Positions 44,467 through 55,352 of a stretch of 64,000 nucleotides of DNA are shown piece after piece. The notes under the pieces were generated by a model, which was not told the origin of the DNA, made no database searches, and was given only the letters and a program-made list of their open reading frames with translations. How positions within the stretch are numbered: the first letter of the stretch is position 1; every line of letters starts with the position of its first letter. The translations under genes were made by a program, and so were the position numbers. Source of the stretch: Dipteris shenzhenensis (Eukaryota > Polypodiophyta > Polypodiopsida > Gleicheniales); NCBI GenBank assembly GCA_047967505.1, contig CM106538.1. One strand, written 5' to 3'.

Positions 44467-45031
44467 TTTACAAATCACGAATTGCAACAGCAACCTGTAA
44501 ACACAGCAAATGCCTCACAAGGGCAAATAGTAAAACTTCTGCAAAAAGCCTCACAGGGGCAGATCTGCAACACTGACAAAAGTGGTATTTCACCACACAG
44601 TCACTTCTTAGTGACGATTTTGCATCAACAGGCAACAGGCATGAATCTGCAACTCCCAATATCTCTGCACACAGGCATACGATGCAATTTCCGTGGCACC
44701 TTTCCACCGACTAGCCGCGCAGTGGTCGCACAGCGAAAAACAGGGCCTTTTTCTGAGTGCCTGCGAAGAACTTCCGCCTTCAAAACGGGCCCCGAAATGG
44801 CCTCAAATCAAAAAAATAAAGTCACCAAGGGCTTTGCCTTTCCCGCAGCATATACTGCGCTCTCGCCACACCGCAAAGGGCCTCTCAATCTGAAACAGTG
44901 CACTCCTGCACTTCTGGCTGTGCTACCTGCAGAGATTTGCTCCCAAACTCGAAATAGGAAAGCAACACTGGTCCTCTTATCAGGACACCACAAACTTGGC
45001 TTGCTTTCTTGAGCTCCTTACCACGAACAAG
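44467..45031 (-). other. Leader of element C
   Basis: Non-coding leader of 565 bp between primer-binding site and gag start. The frames seen here on either strand have no domain. Confidence 0.7.
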
Positions 45032-45043
45032 GCTTTGATACCA
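45032..45043 (-). other. Primer-binding site of element C
   Basis: The plus strand gctttgatacca is TGGTATCAAAGC on the element strand and lies directly against the 5' LTR. It is one base from the TGGTATCAGAGC used by the A/B family and likewise fits initiator tRNA-Met. Confidence 0.85.
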
Positions 45044-45354
45044 TGTAAAGAATAAGGGAGAGAGATAGGAGACTCAAGTTCAACTTTCTTCACAACACTC
45101 AAAAGAGAGAGGACACAAGGTTGGAGGGTGAAGCCTTTCTTCACTTTTGCACACAACAACAATACACAACAACAATACAATAGAAGAGGGAAATACCCTA
45201 TATGTCGAAACCTAGAATACGTGGTTCATATGTGAACCCAAACCAAAAACATACGTGGTAGTCTAACTACACCACGAGTACAACTAACATAGGCGGTGAC
45301 ATAAATGATAGTCATCCAGGAGATATATCGGGGGTAGAGCTTGATATCTCAACA
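45044..45354 (-). repeat. 5' LTR of element C (311 bp)
   Basis: Partner of 39856-40153. It carries the extra acacaacaacaat unit near 45155-45180, probably a replication slip after or during insertion. Confidence 0.95.
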
Positions 45355-45359
45355 CAGGC

Positions 45360-45802
45360 ACTGCAAGAGAACCAGTGTCTAAGAATGTAAAAGATGTAGA
45401 GTTACAAATACTTCAAAGTTAATCATGTTTTCACAACAAAGTGCATGCATCCAACCCCACGCTACTTGCATGTAGCAAAAAACATCTCAAAGCAGTGCCA
45501 AAGACAGTAGTCCACAACGTTGCCTAAAGAAAGCACTCTCAAGGATGTGGTTGACCAGTAGTGTCGACCACCCACTTGCATTCCAACCCAAAGCTAAATG
45601 GAGAGAAGTCGCATAAGGTAGGTGCTCCCATCTACTATCCAAGATGCTCCCCTAATCATCACCATGTCTCAATAAGAGAGAATGTAGTTCTTGTCTGCGT
45701 AATGTTTAGAGGAGAGTCAACGAGTAGATTATGTAAAGAACATCACCACACAACACCTCATCTGGGCTAGAAACATTCATGGGTCAGGGCTCTCTGACAC
45801 TT
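45360..45802. other. No gene recognised
   Basis: Flanking DNA right of element C. Nothing I can support. Confidence 0.4.
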
Positions 45803-46055
45803 ATTGCAAAACTTTCCATCAAAATTAAGGATTTTCAATAATATTGAGTTTGATAAACACAATATGTCAAATCCTCAGGCACTCCAGGTTCCGAGGTCAA
45901 GGTCCACTTACTTGCCATCATCCAAACAAACTAGGTGTTAGAGCTTCATACTTACGTTTGGATAGATAAGTAATGCCTATTTTCCCTGGCTTATTATCGC
46001 TTTACCTAGGAATATAGACAACCATATGGATTATTAGATAATTTTAAAAAAAGTT
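45803..46055 (+). repeat. Direct repeat S, copy 1 (copy 2 at 46567-46832)
   Basis: About 250 bp, from tccatcaaaattaaggattttcaata to cctaggaatatagacaaccatatggatt, is repeated about 765 bp downstream with roughly one difference in every eight to ten bases. Non-coding. A (GT)n microsatellite (46242-46270) lies between the copies. Confidence 0.8.
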
Positions 46056-46239
46056 TAAGTCACTAATGAAGTTTAAGTCACAAGTGGAGTAAGGAGCGAA
46101 TAAGTGCATGGTTTGAGAAGGGATAAGTGGAGGTATGGGAGGATTAGTGTGGTTGGTGTCTGGGGTGGTTAAAAGGAGAGTGTAAAGGTAAGATTTCATA
46201 GGGGTTACATAAAATAATAATTCATAGTGGGGGAGTATG

Positions 46240-46274
<35 letters not shown>

Positions 46275-46566
46275 GCTAGATATAAAAGTTAGTAAAAATA
46301 AAGTGGATCACAAAATGATGAGGGATTATCCATGCTAAAGAATTATCCAATGGATGTGGATTAACTATATGGCTCTAGCCCAACTAAAGGCTAGTTGGAA
46401 AATCAAAGTGTGTGTTTGGATTAAAAAGTCCCATCGATAATTGAGCCATACAATTAATTCCATCAATTGGATGAAAAGATTAATTTTTTAAAATAAGGGG
46501 AGGGAGGGGGAGACATATAAGAAAAAAATGTTTGAGACATCTAAGTTGAAAAGTGCAACAACTAGA

Positions 46567-46832
46567 GTTTGCAAAAATATCCATCAAAATTAAGAATTTT
46601 CAATACTATTGAGTTTGACAAACACAATATTGAAAAAAGATGTTGAATCCTCAGGCACTATAGGTTTTGAGGTCAGGGTCCACTTACCTACCACCATCCA
46701 AACAAACTAGGTGTTAGAACATCATAGTTACATTTGGCTAGACAGGTAATGCATGTTTTCCCTAGCTTGCTATCGCTTTGCCTAGGAATATAGACAAACA
46801 TATGGATTCTTAGATAATTTTTAAAAAAGATC
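46567..46832 (+). repeat. Direct repeat S, copy 2
   Basis: Second copy of the unit at 45803-46055. Module M begins just after it, so S may be part of the same larger repeating block. Confidence 0.8.
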
Positions 46833-46857
46833 ATAAGCAACTACCTCACCATATGGA

Positions 46858-47310
46858 CTGATCCAGGTGATTGAATCGTGCTAATCTTGTCTTATTTCAA
46901 TCAGCTCTCCAACTTTTAGGTCGCATGTGGCATGAATCTTTGCATTCAATGTCTCTCAAATGTATAAGGGTACGCATGGCAGTATGTACCCTGTTTAGAA
47001 GGGCCAATGCACTAACCTTTCTAAAAAACCTTCATTATAGTATCCCCACCATGAGCATGATGATTTACACGTGTCATTGTACAAAAATGTTTCATGATGG
47101 TCATATTATGTTATCCACGAAACAAGTTCAGTTCTTGACATAAATATAGTGTCTCAAAGAATTTTCCAGCACATTCACAGAGTGCATTGTCTTAGTGTCT
47201 TTGAACATTTTTAGGATCATATGCATACAAAGATCAACTTGGCATCAAGATTGTTTATGCTTTCATGGAACATTATATACACTTGTTAGTGCATGTACCT
47301 CATTTTCACC
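46858..47310 (+). repeat. Module M, copy 1
   Basis: About 450-470 bp beginning gatccaggtgattgaatc and ending cctcattttcaccata, followed by an (AC)n tract. It recurs at 50815-51280 in the same orientation and partly at 48655-48920 inverted. The frame 46871-47143 has a counterpart in the second copy (50885-51097, with shared VCxPFRRANxL and HYSxPTMSMMIYTC), but the two differ by frameshifts elsewhere and match no family I know. I treat it as non-coding or as an ancient coding relic. Confidence 0.8.
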
Positions 47311-47346
<36 letters not shown>

Positions 47347-47823
47347 GGTGTCCGTGTGTGTGCACACATACACAACCATCTACTTGCACTTTAATGGGTC
47401 CACACCCCATGAGGGTCACCAGGTCCCCCTGTGGGGGAGGGGCACACCAAATGCATAAGTAGAAATAGGAAGTGTCCCTATCTCCCTTAATGCCACCACA
47501 TAGCTAAGAGTCAAAATGGCATGTCACCATAAGATTTTACCACTTAGGGTATTATGGAAAGAAATAGATTCTACCATGGTAAAATATTATGGTGACATGC
47601 CATTTGGACTCTTAGTTATGTGGTGGCACTAAGAGAGATAGGGACACTTCCTATCTCTACTTATGCATTTAGTGCGCACCATGGCCCCTCCTCCACGGGG
47701 TGGCTTGGTGACTCTTGTGGGGTGTGGACCCATGAAAGTGTGGGAGGATGATTGGGCACATTCATGTGCATGCATGCGCACACACACATGCACACATACG
47801 TGTGTGTGTGTGGGTGGTTGGGT

Positions 47824-47880
<57 letters not shown>
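47310..47880. repeat. Large palindrome with AC and GT microsatellites at its ends
   Basis: The arms 47375-47542 and 47575-47755 are inverted copies (gggtccacaccccatgaggg in the left arm; the complement ending ggggtgtggaccca in the right). They share tgcataagtaga.ataggaagtg and atggcatgtcaccataa, and the loop is about 32 bases. Outside the arms lies (AC)n on the left (47314-47340) and (GT)n on the right (47826-47879), so the complementarity extends into the microsatellites. It could form a hairpin of roughly 250 bp per strand. It resembles a foldback or MITE-type element inserted into the repeat family around it. No coding capacity. Confidence 0.85.
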
Positions 47881-47883
<3 letters not shown>

Positions 47884-47939
47884 CAAGACAATAACCGCTT
47901 TTGCATAGTAAAAACACAAAAGTGTCATGGTAAAGGATA

Positions 47940-48290
47940 GAAAGAGAACATTACAGAATTAAGGAAGAGTTTGAGTATGTAGGTAAAGCACCTACGAAAT
48001 TGCATAAAAAGTATATAAGAGCTTTGATAAGAAATGACGATAATGTTTTTGCAAAAAACATTTTTACAAAAAAATTGGAGCCTGGTGAAGTCTTGCTAAG
48101 CATCTCTTTATTGAAGAGGAGATCTGCATACCTGCCACCATCCAACAAGCAAACATGGTAAGAACCAGCTTTAATTGGGAAGACAGATGTCATAAACACC
48201 CCTCCCTTGTTATCAGGGTCACAATAAAATAGTGGCTTCAACACAGACTTAAACAACTTGATGTGAACTTTAAAGGTGTAAAAAAAGGGG
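47940..48290 (+). repeat. Module N, copy 1
   Basis: Shared with 51370-51730 and 53950-54320. The best conserved core reads tattgaagagg.gagtctgcata.cctgccaccatccaacaag, then gggaagaca..tgtcataaacacccctcccttgttatc.gggtcacaataaaa. All three copies follow a GT-rich repeat and are followed by purine-rich DNA. It is non-coding as far as I can see. Confidence 0.8.
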
Positions 48291-48441
48291 GCTAGAGAGA
48301 ATTTAAAAAAAAGGAAAAAGGATTTAAAATTTTAGTTTTAATAAATAAATAAATAAAAATAATTGGGGGGAAATCAAGTGAATTTAGGAAAAATTATGGA
48401 GAAGGAAGAGGAAAAAATAGGAGAAAATCGGTTAAAGATGC

Positions 48442-48495
<54 letters not shown>

Positions 48496-48640
48496 AAGAA
48501 AGAAATTGGAAAAAAAAAAGGAGGAATCAAGAAAAATTAGGGAGTATTTGTGAAATAGAAGGAAAAGGAATTAGAAAAAATAGGAAAAGGAAAAATTAAG
48601 AAATTAAGTGGATGCAAAAGAAAAAGGAGAACAGTAAGTG
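48291..48640 (+). repeat. Purine-rich tract 1 with (GA)n
   Basis: Strongly A/G-biased plus strand with few C, including an uninterrupted (GA)n at about 48445-48490. It follows module N copy 1 just as the longer purine-rich tracts follow the other N copies. Confidence 0.75.
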
Positions 48641-48654
48641 TGTGTGTGTGTGTG

Positions 48655-48920
48655 TGGTGGTGAAAATGAGGTACATACACTAATAAGTGCATATAATGTT
48701 CCATGAAAGCATAAACAAGCTTGATGCACTTGATGCGAAGTTGATCTTTGTATGGATATGATCCTAAAAATGTTTCAAAGACACTAATACAACGTGGTCT
48801 GTGAATGTGCTGGAAAATTATTTGAGACACTATATTTATGTTAGGAATTGTACTTGTTCCATGGATGACATAATATGATTGTGATGAAACATTTTTGTAC
48901 AATGACGTGTAAATCATCCT
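48655..48920 (-). repeat. Module M, partial inverted copy
   Basis: Read on the minus strand it matches the last 265 bp of module M (atttacacgtcattgtacaa through gttccatgaaagcataaac to cctcattttcacc). It is adjoined by a short GT repeat (48640-48656) where copy 1 has (AC)n. Together with copy 1 it makes an outer inverted repeat around the 47.3-47.9 kb palindrome. Confidence 0.8.
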
Positions 48921-48930
48921 TTTTCTTTGA

Positions 48931-50814
48931 TATTGCAATCTATCGATGTCACAATATCAAATGCAATTAGAAATCAAATCAAATCGAGATCCTTAGTTAG
49001 AGGTACAAGAAGGCAACTCTGTATTTGAAATGTTCTATAAAGAAGCTAGCAAATATCGAACTTTTTAAAAAAATAATTTATAACCATTGAGATGTCTATT
49101 ATAAAGGTGTCAATATTTTATAGTCAAAGCAAACATAGTATGTTCACTACCATTGTACCTTACAATAGATCCCATATGTTGGCCAAAGATGAAAACATGC
49201 CTTTAGCTCTATGAATACTTTAATTCAGCATTGCAAGTAAAAACACATTACCCATATATAGGTCATGCTATCACCTATATCCTCGAAGACCATGCGTAGG
49301 GATCTATGGGGCAACTTAGTGTTTGAGTCATGCATTTTAATGTTCCATAAGAATCCTGTACACCACAAGATCCTACACGTATTTCAAGAGGCATGTATGA
49401 TTATTAACATTTGTGTGGTAATATGACCACCAAGAAAGCAATATGAGTATCCCATTAAGCCTCGTGTGGCATTTCTACACTAGAGTCACAGGCCTTCAGA
49501 TGTTCCATAAATATTGGGCATGTATTGTGTATTTTCCTTGATGAAAAGGGTTCAACACCATAAATCCATGTGGCACGAATATGTCAACCATGTTTAGTAT
49601 GGCCTATAGATAGAGAATGAGCATACCTCAAATACTGGAAATGCCAGGGCAAGCCACTCGAGCATAACAATTACCTTGGAGGGTCAAGTAATAGCTCAAG
49701 TTCTCCACCTTAATGGAAATTATGTTGGTTTTCCCTCCCCTTTTATTTGAAGCTTTACTCACCAACGACCTATCCACCTGCCTCTTCATGTGATGCGAGT
49801 TATAATTTCTTATTGTTGCATGAGGCGTCTAAGCATCCTAGGCATCCTCTCTCAAGACATTTTAGAGATTAAACCTGGAACTACTTGGAGATCTCGGACT
49901 CTTACCCTCTACCACTGGAGGTGATGCTCATGATCTTGCAGCCCCGAAAAGGGGGTTCGACTAGCGTAGTGGGCTCCCAGACATATCCATTTTGGAGATT
50001 TCAGCTCGTCTCCATAGGGTTGGAGGAGTGGATTTCAGGGGTATATGATGCTATGATGGGGGACTAGATCTCACACATGATGGAAGATTAGATGGGTCCA
50101 CTAGGACTAGATCTTTGGCATGCCCATGGTGCTGAAGTGAACTTCTAGTTGAGATTCACGCGAGAGAAGCTGATTTATGGTTTGACAATAGGCATTATCA
50201 GATTGCAAAATGAGGCAAGGATTACCACCATTTAGGCATTCACTGTCAAAGAGCATGGTATTGGTAATAGAAATATGTGCCAAAAAAGAGAGAAGAAGTA
50301 CATTGTTACCATCCCGTGTGAAGATGCACGTATTACTCGGACCTCAAGCGCATTCACCTTCGTGCTCTTGATCTAGCACACAAGCTGCAAACCTCCCAGC
50401 TGTGTACAGTTAGATGCCAATTTCAGGCTCTTAGGGTAATTGACCTATTAGTCTAGTGCATACGCAAGACAATCGTTTTGCTTGGCAATGATCTCTCAAG
50501 ATGGGTAGCTCATTATATATAGGTATATAATGTCCATAGGCCGACTTGGTTAGCTCTCTTGAGTAGTCGGTGATATTCTTAGTCGGCATCACTACGTCTA
50601 ACTTGGTGGTTTTCCTCATGGTAGCTCCATGAAATTACTTTCGACTTTGGATAGTTCTAAGTCTAATGTTAATTCGCCAGGGTGACGTTATAGACGAATA
50701 GTCATTGAACATGTTGGCACCATTTCAAGGCTTTTAAGCATTGTGTTGTATATGCATGCCAATTCTAGTTATTTTTAGTTACGATCAAACGTGACTACCT
50801 TGCCATATGGAGTG
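48931..50814. other. No gene recognised
   Basis: About 1.9 kb with only short frames (49885-50067, 50431-50619) and no motif or repeat that I can connect to a family. Confidence 0.4.
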
Positions 50815-51280
50815 ATCCAAGTGATTGAATCATGCTAATCTAGACTTATTTCAACCGGCTCTTCGATTTTAGGTTGTATATGGCATGAATCTTTGCATTC
50901 AATGGCCCCTCCAAAGTATAAGGGTATGCATGCCAGTATGTACCCCTTTTAGAAGGGCCAATGTACTAATTGCTCTAAAAAACATTCATTATAGTCTCCC
51001 CACCATGAGCATGATGATTTACACATGTAATTGTACACAAATGTTTCATCACAATCATATTATGTCATCCATGGAACAAGTACAGTTCCTGACATAAATA
51101 TAGTGTCTCAAATAATTTTCTAGCACATTCACGGAACACGTTGTATTAGTGTCTTTAAAACATTTTTAGGATCATATCCATACAAAGATCACCTTGGCAT
51201 CAAGCTTGTTTATGCTTTCATGGAACATTATATGCACTTGTTAGTGCATGTACCTCATTTTCACCATAAAACACATGTGT
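50815..51280 (+). repeat. Module M, copy 2
   Basis: Direct copy of 46858-47310, about 3.96 kb downstream, diverged at scattered positions. It is followed by GT-rich DNA that ends in a run of 17 G (51327-51343) in place of the long AC/GT palindrome of copy 1. Confidence 0.8.
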
Positions 51281-51312
51281 GTGTATGGGTGTCTATGTAT
51301 GCATGCACACTT

Positions 51313-51344
<32 letters not shown>

Positions 51345-51369
51345 GACTTGACAATACCCCTTTGCATAG

Positions 51370-51730
51370 TTAAATGACTAGAGAGTGAAGCTGGAGAATG
51401 AAAAAGAAGGAGAAACTTATTGCATTAAAGGAAAAGAATTTGAACAAGTAGGTGAACCCCTAAAAGTTGCCAAATGGTGGGCAATTTCGTAAAATTGATT
51501 TTTCATAACTGAATAAAAGTAGAGCTTGGATAAGTCCTTGCTAGCATCACTTTTATTGAAGAGGGGAGTCTGCATACCTGCCACCATCCAACAAGAAAAA
51601 CGGTAAGAACCAGCTTTAGCTTTAGTTGGGAAGATAGGTGTCATAAACACTCCTCCCTTGTTATCGGGGTCACAATAAAAATTAACGCTTAGCCTCACAC
51701 TAATCAAGCTAGTGAGAACATGTGAATGTA
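51370..51730 (+). repeat. Module N, copy 2
   Basis: Direct copy of 47940-48290 (core at about 51545-51675). The spacing from module M copy 2 is shorter than in copy 1 because the palindrome is absent here. Confidence 0.8.
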
Positions 51731-51739
51731 AAGACTTTT

Positions 51740-53940
51740 AAAGTAAACCATTGGGGAAATAGAAGAAAAAGGGGGGTCAATGTGAGCATTTAATAGGAGA
51801 GCACATAAATATGAAAAAAAGTTTATGAATAGAACTATATTAAACATGGGAGGGAAAAAATTAGGAATTAGTTTTAAAAAAAGGGGGGAAGAGGGGGAAG
51901 AAAAAAAAGGAGAAATAGATGAGAGGGAAATTTTATAGGTAAAAAAAGCCAAGAGGAAAAACTAAGGCGGGGGGAAATAAGAATAAAAGGGGGGGGGAAG
52001 GGGAGGGGGAAGAGGATGAAAAAATATAGTGTGGGGAGTGGAAAATAAATGGAAGTGGGAAGAAACATTATAAGGGGGACTTTAATAAATTTGTAGGACG
52101 GGGAGGAAAGAGAGTAAAAAGTGGGGGGGAGTATATATCTATAGAGAAGGGGAATAATAGATATAGAGAGAGAATGTAAATGAGAAGTAAAGGGGGTGGG
52201 GGGGAGAAATAATAATTAAGAGAGGGAAAAAGGTATTTGGGGGGGGGGGGGGGTTGTGAGAAATTAGCTAAACATAAGAAATAAAAAAAACCTAAGAATC
52301 GATGGAATGTGGCGACGAGCAAGTGCAGAAAAAGGTGAAGGGGGAGCCGACAGTCGTGGGAGTCGTATTATGAATCATGTGTACCATGGGGAGGGAGAAA
52401 ATTGAAGGCATGGGGGGTGAGAAGACCGTGATGGAGAAGGTCTCTGAGTTGTACTGTGCTAAGGAAGGGGATTTGCAGTCAATGTAAATGTACTTGGGGG
52501 AGCAGTACATAAGGAGAGGCAAGAAGTGAATTTTGGAGATGCAGAGAGGACAACATGGAGTGAGAGGGAGAGGTAGGTTGTAGGTGGCGAATTAGGTAGT
52601 GCCAGCACAAGAGCAAGGGACATAAGTAAATGGCAAGGGCTTAGGAGGGGAGAGTTGCAAAGGAGAAGTTAAAATATCAAATGGGGGGGGACGTCGGGGA
52701 AGTTAGGAGCTGTAGTGAGTAGATGGGGGGGTGCGAAAGTCGAGAGGCTGTGCAAAATATGAAGCGAGGGGCGAGAGGTGACTAGCAGGGATGCGTGGTG
52801 GATGTGGCAGGCGCGCAGTTCGTGGAGGCCGTCAGCAAAGGCAAGAAGTAAAGGATAGGGAGGCAAGGAGTGAATTGAGTGAGACTAGACTAGAGGAGGA
52901 GTGCGTATATAGGCTAGGGAGTCTAAGTCGAGGAAGGGGGTCAGGGAAAGGGGAGTTGGGTTTTGGGATGGTTAGGGAGTAGTTAGTGGAAGGTTTTAGT
53001 ATTAAGTAAGTTTAGTTAGGGACGTAGTGTAGGGGGGGTTAGTTAAGGAGGATTAGTTCTGTGTAGTTTAGTTTGAGGTGTGTAGTATAAATAGAAAAAT
53101 AGGGAGAAAATAGCTAAGAAATAGGAAAATTAGGGAGAGAAGAGGGGGGTTTGGGGGCAAAATTAGGGAGAGACAAGTTAGAAGAAATGAAGGAAAATAA
53201 GAAACATGAAAAAATGAGAAAGTAAGGAAATAGAAAAAATGAGTGAAAGATAATAAAACTAAGTGAAAATAGTACAATTAATTAAGGATAAATTATAGAA
53301 ATAGAGAATAAATTGAGTAAATAGGGGAAAAGAAGGAAAAAGTAAAGATTAATAAGAAAAAATTAAGACAAATTAAGAAAAAATAACTGAGAAAAAAAAA
53401 GAGAGAATAAGAGAAAATGTAAAAGAAATTTAGAAACTGGGAGAAAATTTAAGAGGAAACTAGATACTTAGAACAAATTAGAGAAAAAGAGGAAATTTTA
53501 AGAAGAAATTAGGGGGAAATAGGGGATGATTAGGAAAATTTAAGGAAAAGAAAACTAGGAAAAAAGGGGGAAAATAGGCAAAATATTAAAAAAATAGGAG
53601 GAAAAAAAGGAAGAAAATTAGAAAAAGTAGGAAAAATAAAGGAGAAAATTGGGCAGAAAATAGGAAAAATTTGGGGGAAATTAGGAAAAAGTAGGGAAAA
53701 TTAGGAGGGAGAAAATAAGGAAACTTAGGGTGAGGGATATAAGGAAAAAAAATTATTTAAGAAATTAAGAAAAAAAAGGAAAATAATGGTAAACAGGGAA
53801 TTTTAGGAGAAAGAGAGGGGAGAGGAGGGTAGAGAGAGAGTGAGGGGAGAGGTAGTTTAAAAGGGTTTTCGAAGGATTATAAAGGGAAGAAAAAGTAACT
53901 AGTATGGTCAAAAGGAAAAAAGGGATAGTTATGTGTGTGT
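51740..53940 (+). repeat. Purine-rich, C-depleted tract 2 (about 2.2 kb)
   Basis: The plus strand is made almost entirely of A, G and T-containing purine blocks (aggaaaa, ggggaga, aaattagg). In 53101-53880 I counted 18 C among 780 bases. It includes a run of 15 G (52239-52253) and many near-repeats of ttagg(a/g)aaaa. Stretches at 52300-52860 are more mixed. Apparent minus-strand frames rich in Leu, Phe, Pro and Ser (for example 51704-52322 and 53068-53277) are by-products of this composition, not genes. Confidence 0.85.
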
Positions 53941-53949
53941 GTGGGTGTG

Positions 53950-54320
53950 TGAAGACTCAACAAAACCCGTTTCATAGTGAAATGAAAACAATTTTGGTAA
54001 TGGACATAAAAGAGAAACCTGCTATGAAACATTATAAAAAAGACCAAGAGGTGTGCAAATTGCAAAAGGTTTGTAGAATGCATGATTGTATAAACAAGTT
54101 TTGCTTTGATAAGTCATAGCAAGCATCAATTTTATTGAAGAGGGGAGTCTGCATAACTACCAACATCCAACAAGGAAAACATGGTAAGAGCGTGCTTAAA
54201 CCCTAGTTGGGAAGACATGTGTCATAAACACCCCTCTCTTGTTATCAGGGTCACAATAAAAATAAACACGTAACCACAAACTTATCAAGCTTAGTGAGAA
54301 CCTACAGGTGTAAAGTTATT
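53950..54320 (+). repeat. Module N, copy 3
   Basis: Third direct copy of module N, core at 54132-54255, preceded by a GT repeat (53931-53950). Module M is not found before it. Confidence 0.78.
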
Positions 54321-54329
54321 TGAAGTAAC

Positions 54330-55008
54330 CATGAGGAAAATAATGAGAAATAAAGCAAAAAGAAACCAATGTGAGCATTTAATTACACAAAGATTTATTG
54401 GAGAGATAATAAGTATATAGATATAAAAATGGGAAAATGAAGAGAAACATATAAAAAATGGGGGAATTTAAAAGAAGGGGGCTAATAAAAAATTAAAGAG
54501 AGAAATAAAAAATAGGGGGGAGGGGGTTTAAGGAGAGACATAAAAAAATGGGTAAAATAAATTAAAAAATGGAGAAAAGACGGGGGAATGAAAGGTTAAG
54601 AAGATGTAAAAATAATCTTTAGAAAGTGGAGGGCAATAAATTAAAAAATGAGGGATAAAGAAACTTATGCAAGCATTTAATTACAATAGGATTAATAGTT
54701 AAAGTTAATCACAAAATTAAAGAGAGATAACGGGGGTTAAGGAGAGACATATTTTACAGAGGGATATAAAAAGGTTTTAAGGAGAGATATAAAAATGGTT
54801 TAAAGGAGAGAGATATTTGAAAAGGGGTTTAAGGGGGATATATACCTAAAAGAGAGATAAAAATAGGGGTATAAGGAAAGACATAAAAATTAAGGGGAGA
54901 TAATAAGCATAGTAAGAATAGGGGAGATAATAGGGGTTAAATAAGAATTAAAGAGACATCAAAAAGGGGGGTTAAGGAGAGACACCTCTAAGTGAAAGAA
55001 GGGTATTT
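54330..55008 (+). repeat. Purine-rich tract 3
   Basis: Purine-rich DNA with a loose repeating phrase (t)taaggagagacataaaaa, seen at about 54530, 54729, 54777, 54870 and 54971. C is rare. It ends where dispersed repeat R begins. Confidence 0.75.
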
Positions 55009-55152
55009 AACAAGTGAGTAAAAGTACTTGTGAGCACTGCCTTCGAGTTGGTTTTGTCAAAGGAAAACAATTGTTAAGATGAATAAATGATTAATTTACA
55101 ACACATGTGATGGAAGCCGTGTATAGGAAAGTTCAAATGAGTTGCAAACTCC

Positions 55153-55210
<58 letters not shown>

Positions 55211-55352
55211 AAAAAAAGAAAGTGTGTGTGAGTGAGTGTGTGTGGGAGAGAGAAAGAACCAAAATAGAAGGGGGCCACATGGTAACAAAGTGTGTGGGAC
55301 ACTTTTTTAATAAAAGTGTACCTAGAGCGCTGCCTGAAGGCAGTGCTAACAA
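55009..55352 (+). repeat. Dispersed repeat R, copy 2, with (GT)n(GA)n
   Basis: Partner of 17321-17652. The microsatellite is at 55153-55205, followed by the same ttcttaaaaaaagaaag and ccaaaatagaagggggcca blocks. Confidence 0.75.

Larger units (their letters stand above)
39856..45354 (-). mobile_element. Copia element C, young and nearly intact
   Basis: A 5,499 bp minus-strand insertion with target-site duplication CAGGC (39851-39855 and 45355-45359), 3' LTR 39856-40153 (298 bp) and 5' LTR 45044-45354 (311 bp). Comparing the LTRs by eye, I find no substitution; the only difference is a 13 bp tandem duplication (acacaacaacaat) in the 5' LTR. The primer-binding site is at 45032-45043 and the purine tract at 40154-40172. 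Gag-Pol is open except for one stop codon. It belongs to a different copia lineage from A/B/D/E; the decayed element G at 13173 is its nearest relative here. It is the most recent insertion in the window. Confidence 0.95.

Noticed and set aside
46871-47143. 90-codon frame in module M as a conserved small gene
   Set aside because: A partly similar frame exists in copy 2, but the copies differ by frameshifts and the module is repeated like a transposon; no family is recognised.
47629-47940. Overlapping frames with long His-Thr or Cys-Val repeats
   Set aside because: They are translations of the (GT)n/(AC)n microsatellites and the palindrome.
51704-52322. Leu/Phe/Pro-rich minus-strand frames that resemble membrane proteins
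   Set aside because: They come from the C-depleted purine tract on the plus strand, which yields hydrophobic codons in all minus frames.
45803-55352. Repeats as a CRISPR-like array
   Set aside because: The units are hundreds of bases long, unevenly spaced and in a eukaryotic context.
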